64,000 nucleotides of DNA from Sternotherus odoratus. Lineage: Eukaryota; Chordata; Testudines; Kinosternidae. Below the pieces are notes generated by a model. It did no database searches, had not been told where the DNA came from, and worked only from the letters and a program-made list of their open reading frames with translations. How positions within the stretch are numbered: the first letter of the stretch is position 1; every line of letters starts with the position of its first letter. Positions 46,791 to 58,305 of this stretch are shown here, piece after piece. The stretch spans positions 30,977,626-31,041,625 of the forward strand of contig JAVMKO010000004.1 in the NCBI GenBank assembly GCA_032164245.1, read 5' to 3'. The translations under genes were made by a program, and so were the position numbers.

Positions 46791-47520
46791 TTATCCCTTT
46801 TAGCCCAGTGGCTAGAACATTCACCTGGGATGTGGGAAACTCGGGTTCAGTTTCCTCTTTTCCCCATGCCTCCAACAGAGTAATTCTGTTGTTAGGTTAT
46901 CCACTTGGCAAATGGAAGACACAAACACCCCAAGATCTAATCCCCCTTAGCCAATAGTTAATTATCCACAATGGAACAACTTCAACAGGCTAAGACTGAG
47001 GGTAGCCAGAATATCCCATAGCTTAGTGGTTAGAGAACTCTCTTGAGAGGTAGAAGACCCTTTTTGAAATAACTTTTTCCCTTCAGGAAAAAGGGAAACT
47101 CAGTTTGGGCCTCCTATAGACCATATAATACTCAAACCACTGGGATAAAAGTTATAAAGCAAATGATGTTACCATATTCTCATCTTTGGGCCATTTTGTG
47201 TAGCTTAAGGTATGCATCTACCTCATTTCTGCAAGAAATGCTTTATGCGCTTAAGACCCATATCTCCAGGAGACAGGGTTGGATTACTGGGTTACATTTG
47301 TGGATTACTGAACAGTGATAGGCCTAAATCCAGGCTGTAGAGATAGGCACCTATCTCTGAGAGGGGCAGGACGCACCTCTCTGGCTGGCATCTCCCGCTG
47401 GCTATTTTAGGTAGCTCCCCACTTAGTAATGTTAGCTGCTGCGGACTGCATTCTAAATCACCTATCTCTCCCCATGAATTGTATAGGATTGTGTGCCTAA
47501 TTCAGAATCTAAAATGCTTC
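46791..47520. repeat. Old turtle interspersed repeat with tRNA-like boxes
   Basis: TAGCCCAGTGGCTAGAACAT, TCACCTGGGATGTGGGAAAC and CCATAGCTTAGTGGTTAGAG are the same wording as in 11.8-12.2 kb. The right part (AGGCACCTATCTCTGAGAGG, CCTATCTCTCCCCATGAAT) corresponds to the TTTAGGCACC type. It is probably a second copy of the repeat into which the Tigger inserted. Confidence 0.5.
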
Positions 47521-47799
47521 TTCATTCAAGAGATGATTTAATAAATAACTAAAGGATCAAAGAAATAAAGTGGAGAAAATATCAGATCTCAATATCTTTA
47601 TTTTTCGTTGGATATTGTTTTCGCTGTATTTCACTGGGCAATTATCACTATTGCATATTAATATGATGTCAACATCAACATAGGACTCAAATTGCCCCTC
47701 ATTTTTCTGGGAGAATTATATCTGAGACATAAATATTAACTATTCTTTTTAAATATTGTGAAACTATTGAGAGGTTTGCAATATATTGCAGTGGAAGGG

Positions 47800-48004
47800 A
47801 TCTAAAGCCTTATGCTTCAGGATATAAACCAGCTGCTAATTAATGAGGGTTAGAAAGCAGCTTTCCCTCTGGGATGGCTATTTTACAATTGATCACAGCA
47901 GGGTTTCTTGAACCTGGCTCTGAAGAATCCTGTGCTGTCCACTGTTGGACACAGGATACTGGATGGATCAGTGGTCTGGTTCAATATTGCAATTTCTGTT
48001 TCTA
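47800..48004 (+). mobile_element. CR1 3'-end fragment, plus strand
   Basis: TATAAACCAGCTGCTAATTA, GGGTTTCTTGAACCTGGCTC, CCACTGTTGGACACAGGATA, CTGGATGGATCAGTGGTCTG and CAATATTGCAATTTCTG follow the CR1 3' region in order. Confidence 0.85.
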
Positions 48005-48040
48005 ATAACACAACATTATTTTAAAAATTACTGAGCCAAG

Positions 48041-48315
48041 TGTAGGGCTTGATCTAAACTTAAATTTATATTGATGTAGTGATGTCAGTCAAGAGTATGA
48101 ACAAAATCAAACCCTGGCTGACATAGCTGTGCCAACAAAATCCCCAGTGTAGGGGCAACTATACTAACAGAAGAGTGCTTCTGTCAAGGTAGCTAATATC
48201 ATTCAGGAAATCAGTGTTCCTATACCATCAGAAAAACCTCTGTTAGAATAGACTACATCTACACTTTAGGGGTATGGTGGCATAGGTATGCCAACATAAG
48301 CTTGGTGTGTAGCCA
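48041..48315. mobile_element. Non-autonomous TIR DNA element, about 0.27 kb
   Basis: It starts AGGGCTTGATCTAAACTTAA and holds GACATAGCTGTGCCAACAAA, CCCCAGTGTAGGGGCAACTA, AGAAGAGTGCTTCTGTCAAG and GACTACATCTACACTTTAGG, matching a turtle MITE through to AAGCTTGGTGTGTAGCC. The terminal repeats are eroded. Confidence 0.7.
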
Positions 48316-48537
48316 GCCAATTAATTACTATGGTAATATGCTCCACTCAGTGCTGCTTACATTGACTGTATTCAGAAACCATTGAAAAGGATCTGGCAGA
48401 TTGCTCTGCAAGCACCATCCAGATGATGCAGGAACTGCTTCTGGGAATTCAATTAGTCACAGTCTTCTATGTGATTTAGTATAGGACCCATGACACAAGT
48501 TGTTGGTGGCACAGAACTTGCAGAGGTCCTATCCTTC

Positions 48538-48664
48538 AGCTAAGTAATTAGTTGATAGTCATTGATCAATAAAGTAATTAATTGATAGTAATTAATAGTA
48601 ATTGATAATTACTTGATTGATTATTAATTGATAGTAATTAATTGATAGTAATTTATCAATAAAG
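48538..48664. repeat. AT-rich imperfect tandem repeat (TAATTAATTGATAG-type)
   Basis: Variants of AATTGATAGTAATTAATTGA recur about six times with slippage-type indels. Almost no G or C is present. Confidence 0.85.
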
Positions 48665-48892
48665 ATCTCATTTCACATTTTTCTCTCACTCTTCTCTCCC
48701 CACTCCACCCCACCCCAAGTAAATGTATTAGCCACGTTCCAATTTGCATCACTATATTCTGCATACCTGCATTTATTTATATTTCCCTCTAAAGTTTTAA
48801 GTGGATATGACTTCTTTATTTCTTTCTCTATTTAGTGATGATGGTGCACTGCACAAGCAGCAGCAACAATAATAATGATATAATAATTTCTG

Positions 48893-48945
48893 TTAAGAAC
48901 TTTGGGATGATTCAAGATGGAAGGTATAAATGTAGGGTGTTATTA
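48893..48945 (+). repeat. Possible LINE 3'-tail fragment
   Basis: AAGAACTTTGGGATGATTCA, GGTATAAATGTAGGGTGTTA resembles a turtle LINE-type tail (CTTTGGGATCC...TATAAATGTAGG...ATTATT). Short and diverged. Confidence 0.4.
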
Positions 48946-50332
48946 CCACCACTTACTAGGATGAAGAAGTTTGAGGTGGTTTTGTTAATTCAGAAGATAA
49001 CTGAGCTGTAATTTTATATTGCTTTGATACTTTAAATGTATGTTTAGCCTCCTCCCAAAAGGAAGGTTATTTGGAAAGGTGTTTTTTTTTGTTTTTGTTT
49101 TTGTTTTTTTAACTCCTACAATTATTATTTTTTGATTCCTCTTGGAACAGTGTAACTATTTGTCATCTTTTGCTGAGATCTTGGCTCCAATGGCTCAGTC
49201 CAACCCTAAACGATCAGGGATGCAGACAAATAAAACTGCCACTTGAAGATAGCATTAATTAATTGTTTATTGATAAGCACTAAAAAGCCTTAGTTCATTG
49301 AATTTTTTGTCATCTAAAATAATTCTAAATCTGATGGATTTCAGGTATAATCATGAAGCCTTTGCATGACAGAAATATTCTTGGATCAAGCTCTGAGAAT
49401 GCAAAGAGTGGGCCACTATTTGATATGGGGTATAAATATCATGAGTGAAATCTGGCTTCATTAAAATTAATGGGAGTCTTGTCATTATTTAAATGGGATT
49501 AGGATTTATTCCCAGAAGTACATATGTAGGATACCAGTGCCTAAATTAATAAAACTTTTAAGACACTAGCACTCTTTTGCTTATATTAAAATACTGAGAA
49601 GCAACAAACTATAAAATGGAAATATGTCCATTGGGGCGGTGGTCGGGATTAATCCCAGACATCAGATAATTCTGGGTGAATAGTTGTAGAATGAACTTTT
49701 GTTTTGGCTGATGTTTTTTAGTTAGGCCCTGCATACTAATCAGAGCTGTGATTTTTAACTACAAATTAGCTTTCAAGGCATAAGCATATCTGCATATGTA
49801 ACAACAAATATGACCCTCATTTAAAATACACTGCAAATGAATTTGTCTTTTAATGCAAAAATACTTCATCCTGATGCTCAATTATTTTAGGGCCATTATA
49901 ATTACCTACTATATAGTTTGGTGCAAGCAGCATTATTCTGAGACAAATTCTTACAGGGAAAGAGTAGTATAGCTCTGTAGTTGGATTTAGATAGGTGACC
50001 TAGTAGAGCAAAAGAAAGTAAGATGAGGATATGCTTTAACCAAGATGTTATAGATTTGCTCACATACCAAAGGAATTACATAATGTAAAAAAAGGAAAAT
50101 CTTTTTTTTTAAAAGCTGCATGCTTCAAGTACTGTGTCCTGAAAACACAGACTGACAAATTGGACTGAAGGTTTATGAAATACACGTTGAATAGGATAGT
50201 GAAAGAATGATACAACATGATTTTTAAAATGAATACAAATCCTAGGGGTAAAATTTCAAGTGATTAAGCAGAGTTTTAACTTGAAACTTCCCCCCTCCCC
50301 GATTTTAATGAAAATATAAAGGGTTATATATC
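48946..50332. other. Anonymous AT-rich sequence
   Basis: No gene or clear transposon; T-rich GTTTTT repeats at about 49080-49110. Confidence 0.45.
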
Positions 50333-50345
50333 TCCTAACAACACT

Positions 50346-50527
50346 TCTTCTTCTTCTTCTTATCCTCTTCGCTCCTGGTGGAGCATAAGGCGCCAACCAT
50401 TCTTCTCCATTCCCTGAAGATTTGGTTGACGTTTCTGTAGCATTCGTTTTTTACATGGTGGGTTGCTAGCCCAACGCAAAACCCTCCTCCTTTCACATCT
50501 TGGGCTTGGGACAAGCAATGGCGGAGT
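50346..50527 (-). mobile_element. 182-bp retroposon with (AAG)n tail and perfect 13-bp target duplications
   Basis: TCCTAACAACACT flanks it at 50333-50345 and 50528-50540. On the minus strand it ends in a short AAG repeat, the 3' tail. Its body (GGGCTAGCAACCCACC, AATGCTACAGAAACGTCAAC, GAATGGAGAAGAATGG, TTGGCGCC) resembles the body of the 5S-derived SINE at 35249-35500. The 5' part (CCGCCATTGCTTGTCCCAAG) is not 5S. It is either a 5'-truncated LINE that shares its 3' end with the SINE, or a second SINE type. Confidence 0.85.
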
Positions 50528-50540
50528 TCCTAACAACACT

Positions 50541-53469
50541 AGATATTTATATTTTAATCCTTACTATTTAAGATTAAGAATAGAATAAAACAAGTTGTTT
50601 TTGTCACACACAATGCTGAGAAATCAAAACTGTTGGTAGAATGACAAATGATAATTTAATGTTAAAAAGAACAGCAGTAATTAATGTGCCTATTTCTGGG
50701 AACTATTTTTCATTTAAAATGTATCCTTTTCACTGTGGATTTGTGCACATGCTATATTAAATTATCATGTGAATTTACATGATAAAAATTCTAAAAAATA
50801 AAACTTAATATTTCTTTTTCCAATTTTCCACTTTCCAAAACTCACTATAAGCAGTGGACCAAACATAGGCTGATATATGCTTTGCCACTTGTGGCATTAT
50901 TTTTATATTTATCTCTGTAAATATAGCTTTAATATAATTGTTTATTACCAGACCTGGGTGAATTTTTTTCAGCGAATAGTCAATTAGCCCAAAAATGCAT
51001 TTTGGAGGACACCAAAACTATGAGTGAATTTGGGTACAAGCTTTGGCTGAAAAATAACAGAACATTTTGGAAATGTCAGTGTTTCATTTTGATATATTTG
51101 AAATAAAATCAATATTTTATTTGGAATTCACATTTTTGAAATGTCCCTATCAACTTGCCCCAAATGTTTTTTGTTTTGTTTTGTTTTACATTTATTCCTC
51201 CACAAAATGATTTGGTTCATAGGACAAATTAAAAAATCAGCCATTTGTTCAGCATTACTCACTAACTCTCTTACTAGAAACATAAGACTACAGACAAATA
51301 AAAAATTACAAAATGGTCAGGAGTCAGCACAGATCATTAGGTATTACAGAGAGAGAACGAGGTTTACAGTTATAAGTTGGATCCCTAGTTGTGATGTGCT
51401 TCTTCTCTCTGAACTTTTCCCCAATAACGTAAGGGGAGATTGAAGGGTATTGTAACATTAGTTTAGGAATCCCATCCTCATTTCCCTTTTTGGGGATACT
51501 TTAAGTATCCCATTTGTGCCAGTGTAGCTGTTGTTGGTTGTTAGTGATATAATGGTAAGAGATCCCAATAGAATTCAGGGCCCTAGTAAGTTAATACGGG
51601 ACATTTTTTGCCACAAGGACATACAGTTTAAATGGACCAAACCAACAAAGGGTGTGAGAGAAGAAAGATTATCTCCATTTTACAGATGGGGAACTGAAGC
51701 TCGACTCCTGAACTGCTGAGAACATATGAATTGATCCTACAACCCTTACTCTTGCAGTCAATGGGAAGTTGCCACTGAAAGATTAGGCCTGAAAAAAAAA
51801 TGAAGGTTCTGATTGCACTCCCACTGACTACTGAAGGTGTAGGATTGAATCTATAATATCATAAAGGGCCCTATTGTGCCTTTGAAAAGCACTGGAAATT
51901 GCATACGTATATTTTAGGGTGAAATTGTACCTGTAATCTATTGCCAAATTCTCTGTTTGTTTGATCAGACTTTTACACACTCGTGTATTAAAAAAGAGCA
52001 TCCGTCCCTTGCTCTAGGTGTTCCTGAAGAACGTTTAAATATACAGTCATGAAACAGATCATATCCTGCCTTGTTTCCCCGTACCTACTACCACAGGGAT
52101 TGAAGAAATCAAATGTTCAACCTAGCTAGGCTTCCATAGCCCCAATGTCTGGCAGTGTTGCTCTATCCTCCTAGCCACTGTAAGGTGGTCATCAAAGGAG
52201 AAAGAATAATTGCTGGTGCTTGGTGATCTCCAGGGCAAGGCACAAAGGCATCTTAAAATCCAAATATACCACTTATAAACTTGTGCAGGAGGAGAACTTT
52301 CTGACAAATTACCCCCACCATTCACTAAGTGCACTCATCCTAATGTGAAATATTTAATAACCTCTTACCATAATCCACAGTTTGTGCACCCTCCCAGATG
52401 TGGTTCTTCCAGGTTAAGACCTCTAGGAAGACTCCAGCCCATACCTCATCAGCCTTCCTCTGAATATGTAACATTCTATAGTGAATATATGTATCATTTT
52501 TCTGGTTCACAAACAGTGCTGTCTTCATTTTCTAACAAGAATCAGCATGTTTTAATATTAAACACACATTTCTTAGTTAAATAATTTCCCTGTATATTTA
52601 AGCTCATTAGGATTTATCAGCCTCTTGAATCCATTAATTTAATGTTACTGCAGGCAATAGCACTCACTCTATTAAATTTATTGCTCAGAGATAACAGTTG
52701 AATAAAGAAACCGTTCCTATATAAATGATTTGCAAAAAGAAATAGTGGGATCTATGTAGCCTGATTTAATTATTCAACTAGGTGGAGGAGTAGTGAGGAG
52801 GAAGGATTTGATGTTGTTGAACCCCTCCTTCCCACTATTAATCTCCAATACAATATGTTTTTCTGTTTATTCATTAAGGTCTCCAAAAGTTACCCTTTGA
52901 TATTTTGGAGGCTCTGTTTTTGTTGACAAAACACCTCCTTTCTCTTTAGAAATGAATCTTTGTCCTACAGAACTTTCCAAAGAGATATATGGCAGAAGGC
53001 CAAGTTATGAAAAAAGTATGAAATATATTTGTCCCAAGATTTTACTCCTTCAGTATGTATGTGACTTTAGTAGACACTGCTGATTGGTCAGTGCCTTTGA
53101 AAATCAGGCCACTTGACTTTGGTGGGAGTATTCATTATAAGTCAGCAGAATTGGGACCAAAGGCGTCTGTTCAGCAAAACACCGAGGCACATGCTTCAGG
53201 GGACACTTAGACTCTGATTCAGCAAAGAATGTGTCTGGATTTTCAAATGTTCTGATCATCCAGAGCTTCCCCCTGAAGTTGCACTCACACATATACAATC
53301 AAACTAGGGTTGTTTAATTTTTCGACTTCAACTCGGAGCTCTGTCACAGACCTTGAGGCACTGGCGACAAGGTATTATTTTACTGTTTGGAAACAGAAAG
53401 GCAGCAACGTAACACTTCTATCCATCCCAGGGAAAGTGTTTTGCTTCCGTCTTGTTGGCCTGAGCCACA
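50541..53469. other. Anonymous sequence, nearly 3 kb
   Basis: No gene. A stretch at about 50950-51140 with CATTTTGGAAATGTCAGTGT and CATTTTGATATATTTGAAAT resembles a reptile repeat of the AAAATGTTTC type but is too diffuse. 51730-51790 has a weak palindromic-MITE phrase (TTGATCCTACAACCCTTACT). Confidence 0.4.
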
Positions 53470-53829
53470 GTAATATGTCAGCAGCCCCCCATCAGCTCTA
53501 GCCCCCCATCAGCTCCAGCCCCCAGCGCCTCCTGTCTACTGGCAGCCCTACCAGTCAGTGCCTGCTATAATCAGCTGTTTTGCATGCACAGGAGGCTCTG
53601 TAGGGAAGGGGGAGGAGTGAGGGCTTGACAGGATCAAGGGAAGGGTCAGGGCCTTGGGGAAAGGGGTAGAGTGGGGGCAGAGAAGGGGGTTGACCAGTGA
53701 GCACCCCCCGGCACATTGGAAAGTTAGCATCTGTCGCTCCAGCCCCAGAGTCAGCACCTATGCAAGGGGCCACATAATAACCTCTGAAGAGCCACAGGCG
53801 GCTCCGGAGCTACTGGTTGGCCATGCCTG
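53470..53829 (-). mobile_element. hAT non-autonomous element remnant, minus strand
   Basis: The minus strand begins CAGGCATGGCCAACCAGTAG, CTCCGGAGCCGCCTGTGGCT, a hAT terminus with the AGCTCCGGAGC palindrome, and continues into CATAGGTGCTGACTCTGGGG and a C/G-rich interior (GTGCCGGGGGGTGCTCACTG). The far end near 53470 is not defined. The open frames here follow the C-rich composition and are not genes. Confidence 0.7.
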
Positions 53830-54220
53830 TCTTAATGAGTGAGAAGACCAGAACAAGTTGGCTTTACTTCCAGTCATTCCACAAATGGAGCAAATTTCAA
53901 AGTGGTTGAGAAGGCATGAGAATTGAAGCACCCCACGTACATTGCATTTGTTAATATCAAGTTGTATTTGCCCCTGACAAGGAATTGCTTTGGCTGATCT
54001 CAAAACTTGCAGGCCTCCCTGATGAGCTCTGTAGAGTTTTCTGTCTTGTATATCATGACTCCTCAAGCTGCATCACAGTTAATGGGAAAAGAACCATCTT
54101 CTTCCAAGGCAGTCAGCAAAGATGTGTTACCACCTTAGAACATTTCAGTGACATTGTGATCCCAAGCCGGGACCAGAGAACGGTTGATAAATGGTCTGAA
54201 GGAAAGGTGAATAAACCGCT

Positions 54221-54245
54221 GGGGTGGGGTGGGGTGGGGTGGGGT
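54221..54245 (+). repeat. (GGGGT)5 pentanucleotide repeat
   Basis: Five perfect GGGGT units, with one degenerate unit after. Strong G-quadruplex potential on the plus strand. Confidence 0.9.
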
Positions 54246-55260
54246 GGAGTGAAGGGGAAAGAGGGGGATGTTAATGTGCCTTTGGAATGAGGAGAAACTG
54301 CAATGCAGTATTTTATCTAAGAGCAAAAATATTTTTTTCTGTGGTCTGAGATTAATGAGATAAACCTTCCATATGCATTTTTAGGATAAATGAAATTTAA
54401 TACTTTTGAGGTTAAGGGACTAGCTAGACCATCTAGGACAAGAGGTGTAAAAATGTATTTGCATTTCTCATGGTATATAATATAAAATACATGAAACCTG
54501 TCCTTTAACACTCCTGCAATCTAATCTGGAACCTGTATACACCACTGCCCTTGTGTCATAATAACAAGTTGATTTTGTTGGGTGGACAAACATCTTCCAA
54601 AAATCTAAAATGAGCTCATAAAAATAATTTACCCTCTGAAGTAGTGTAGCTACTGTATGATTTGAAGTGACTGCTGATCTCCAGTGTCTGAGGGATGAGT
54701 GAAGTATGCTTACTTAATCTAGTTAAAATTAATAGCAAGGTGGAAAGTTAGAGGTAATGAATGAGCATCCAAAGGGGAGAAGGTGAAGGGCAAGCAGCAG
54801 AACTGGTGTAATTAGCTTAGAGGCTCTAATCATTCACTTAAAAAGCATGATGGAAGGGTTTCCCCAGAGGATAAGTGAACTCAGCAGGTTAGAGTGATGA
54901 TTATACATATACAGAGAAATATCCAAATATCCAGAGCTCGCAGCAGCAGAAGAGAGCCGCAACTGGGGTTCTAAGTGAATGGGTGAAAAGGGAGTTGCAA
55001 AAAGTGACATGGAGGATTCAGATATACTACACTTGTCCAGCCCACATGGAGCTCATTTGCAGTTAATCAGGCAAGAATAGAATAAAATATATGTGGACAC
55101 ATTGTGCCTCTTTAAGAGTTTTTCAAGAGCTGAGAGTGGGGAGGAAAAACAGAAATGGAGAATTAGCCACAATGTAACCACTCAAATAAATGACAACAAT
55201 CAATTTAAACTACCCTACCAAGATCATAATGGCTATTTGGGGGGAAAGGGTATCACGGAG

Positions 55261-55277
55261 TCTCTCTCTCTCTCTCT
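55261..55277. repeat. (TC)n microsatellite
   Basis: Eight TC units, closely followed by a short TA run (55282-55291). Confidence 0.9.
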
Positions 55278-55917
55278 GTTTATATATATATAAATACATT
55301 TCTTGTTACACGGTTAACAGACCCCATGAGAAGCAAGGAAAACATTGGAGCAGATCAAGAAAGCTCCAACCTTCAGGCAGTGCCAACCATGCTCCAGATG
55401 AAAGGAGCAGTATAAAGAATGCTCCAAGAAGGCTCTGCTCAGGCTGATGGAGCTATTTTAAGGAGGAATGTTGTTCTGCAGCAGAAGGAGAAAGAGCCTA
55501 CTGAGGAGGTTTGGCTATGAGTCATCACACCCACCCACCCCTTTTAGATGTCTTTGAAGAGGTAGGGAGAACCACATGCAGGGGTCCTAGAGAGTTGTGC
55601 ACATCTGCCCTGAGATTCTGGGGTTTGAAGTAAAGAACTTTAACTAAACAGCAGCCATACCCCAAACTGAGGCATTGGGTGGGGTAGGAAGTGGCCCAAG
55701 GTGAAGGTGAACAGAAGATGGGCCAGCCCATGCTATCATTTTTTCAGGAGGATGGGCTGGGCCCTGGTTGAATGGAGGGACCTGGGTCAAGGAAGCTGAC
55801 CCAGCTGAACCCATTCAGGGGGTTAGGACATGTTCAACTAAAGAGAGATGGAGGAGCAGGTCCTAACAAACCAGGCCTTCGAGTAAAACCACCAGTTGTC
55901 CTACATATCAAACACAA

Positions 55918-56202
55918 TTGGCATGGTATATGCAATGTGGCTTTGTTCTGAAATATGAACCTGGGAATAGGCTGCATATCTATTTGTATGACTCCTTTGG
56001 CCCTGTATCCCATTCAATCAGCATGGAACAGTTGTGGTCACAGTTCTATCACAAAGGAAAGCTGGCCTTGGTGTGGGAGGGTGGAATTGAATTTCCTCAG
56101 CTATGCGGCACTCCACTCTCCTATAGCCCAAATACTTGTGTGGATGAAATAAATGCCACATATCAGCCCACATTTTCCTTTTACAAGATCTGCAGAGACT
56201 GA
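55918..56202 (+). other. Unassigned 94-codon open frame
   Basis: The frame opens at TTG, not ATG, so it would be part of an exon or a relic, if anything. It encodes a Trp/Tyr/Cys-containing sequence (FVLKYEPGNRLHIYLYDSFG, LVWEGGIEFPQLCGTPLSYS, VDEINATYQPTFSFYKICRD) that looks more protein-like than most frames here. I recognise no domain. No splice-site or promoter evidence was found. It may be a chance frame or a retroelement relic. Confidence 0.2.
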
Positions 56203-56383
56203 GCCACGGTCTCCATATTACATAGCATGTGTAACTTTATTTAGCTACATGCTTTAAAAGGTTAGTGGAAAATATCTGAGGATTCTCTGAGGAGAAAATC
56301 TGAGGAAAATACTGTGCACATTTGGTATGCAATTTTTAGAGTGTCCTAATCCTGCCTAATCAAATTAAAAATTCAAAATAGCA

Positions 56384-56787
56384 TTCGAAGGCAAATAGGC
56401 CTCAATGAGGAGCCATGCCGAACTTCAACTTTTTTTTCTATCTGTAAAATTGTTCAGAAAAAATTAAGTTGTTTTATATTGTTGGAAAAGTGGTTTCTTC
56501 TTTGACTCCTCCCCTATTTCTCACATGCAAATTGCTCAGCAATTTTTTGTTCAGTCTAACATATATTTGTATTCCATCAGACCAATCCTGATTTTAGCCT
56601 GAAAATGGAACATTTCAAATGTTGTTAATGACTGAAGAAAAGGGGGTTTAGGAAGGAAAATGCTATTGTTTTACAGCAATTGTTTTCATTATTCTGTACT
56701 TTTGATACTTAAGTGTGATGCTTAAGCTTAAGTTTTCTAAAGGGTTTTGTTATTAAATATAAAGCTAGTCATTTACATATTTTCCAT
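56384..56787 (+). repeat. 0.4-kb segment, copy 1 of a diverged direct pair
   Basis: It starts TTCGAAGGCAAATAGG and ends TTTACATATTTTCCA. It aligns along its whole length, in the same orientation, with 60480-60902, by eye at roughly nine positions in ten with several small indels. Shared landmarks are ATCTGTAAAATTGTTCAGAA, CTCACATGCAAATTGCTCAG, CATCAGACCAATCCTG and TAAAGGGTTTTGTTATTAAA. No coding frame is shared. Confidence 0.93.
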
Positions 56788-58137
56788 CTGGATTACACAT
56801 GTCAACAAACTTGCAATTTATTTAACTAAAACCTGAGATTGGCCTGTTTAGTAAATGAAGAAATTTTCCTTGAATAACATGTAATGTTTCCTATTAACAG
56901 ATTAGATATAGTTGTACGATTACCAATATTATGTATCCGATCTTGACAATACTTGCATCAGGTTGGCCCACTTTCCTATTAATATTACTTTGAAAACAGA
57001 ACTGTGCAAAGTCTAGATTTATAACTCAACAGATGCTCTTCATGTTGCTTAATGTTTTGTTTCATGATCCATATTTATCATCCTTGCTGATTCTTAAATT
57101 TATACCCTATTCTTTGGGAACATCTGGTGTTCTTTCTTTTTCTATATTCTTAAAAGTACTAATTTGTTTGGGAAAAGTGTTTTACTTGTAATGATCTTAA
57201 TCCTGGTGGGTATTTGGAATGTAAACACTGGAACAGCACTTTTATGATTAATATATATATAAATTTAATAATATATATATTATTTTTAGTTAAATTAAAA
57301 TTGTTTCTTTTGCTGATATCATCTGCTGGCAGCTTTCAATATAAATCTTCTGTTGCTAGGAATCTGAACAGAATATCCTTGTAAAGGAGATAAGTATATT
57401 CTGTGACCAATTGCTTTGCATAGAGATTTCAAGGTAAATAAGAATAAAAAAAGACTAGAATTTTTGACAGCAAACATAAATCTTGAGGCTACAATATATA
57501 AAAATATGTTCAATACCTTGGGAAATTTGCAACTTATGTTTTCCTGGTAGCCTCCAATTCACATTAGCTGTTAAATATGCATGCCATATTTTATTGATTT
57601 GCTTTTCAAATAAACCCATCTACATACTGATTCACAGTAGTATCTGAGTTTAAATACATGGAAATATGAAAGCGAATGAATATGTTTGTTACATTATTGA
57701 TTTATTGTATGAGGTGACAGGTTAAATCTTTAAATCATGGATAAACCTAACTATACTCCAACAAAACAACAAAGCAATTTAAAAAAAAAATATGCTATAG
57801 GAGGCACTGGACCCCTCCCCCCCAAAAAAAAGATAATGTGATATAACACAAGTTTCTGAAAAAACTTTAGTCATTCAGTTGCATATGGTTCTGGCAAGGA
57901 GCGGTAAGTCTCTTGTAACATATAATAATGTCAGCCTTCACATAACATACAAGAAGTTTAAAGTCTATGATGGTTGAAGAGACTTTTTGATCTATTTCTA
58001 TGCTTTGTCTATGAACCTGTACTTACAACAATACAAGTGTTTACTCAATTACAGTAGATAAAGATGTCTAAATTCAATACAATAGAAGGAGGTGGAAACA
58101 TCATATGAAAAATGAATTCACCAGAGATGATGCAGGT
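56788..58137. other. Anonymous AT-rich sequence
   Basis: Nothing recognised; a very AT-rich patch with TATATATA runs at about 57245-57300. Confidence 0.45.
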
Positions 58138-58305
58138 CAAAAAATGTAGGTGCCTAAATAAAGAATACCTAGGGATTGATTATGAAGTGCTGAGAGCTTG
58201 CAACTTGCATTGTATTCAATATGTTTGTCAATTTTGTTAATCAATATGTTTGTCAATTGTGTTTAATGGGACTTTGGGTGCTAAGGATCTCTGAAAATCA
58301 GACTT
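58138..58305. repeat. Small amniote repeat (GTAGGTGCCTAAATAAAG...CTCTGAAAATCAGAC)
   Basis: TGTAGGTGCCTAAATAAAG, GAAGTGCTGAGAGCTT, ATGGGACTTTGGGTGCTAAG and CTCTGAAAATCAGACTT match a short repeat common in reptiles. It holds an internal tandem duplication of TCAATATGTTTGTCAATT near 58218-58260. Confidence 0.55.

Larger units (their letters stand above)
53830..55917. other. Anonymous sequence with simple repeats
   Basis: No gene recognised. The part at 55330-55900 is purine-rich and more GC-balanced (GGAGCAGATC, GGGCTGGGCCCTGG, GAAGCTGACCCAGCTGAACC) and may be an LTR-type repeat, but no terminal repeats are visible. Confidence 0.4.

Noticed and set aside
48538..48664. Replication-origin-like AT-rich array
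   Set aside because: The array is a simple slippage-type tandem of AATTGATAG words; nothing else supports an origin.
53548..53773. Overlapping minus-strand frames of 69 and 72 codons
   Set aside because: They lie in the C-rich interior of a hAT element and overlap in two frames with no domain.
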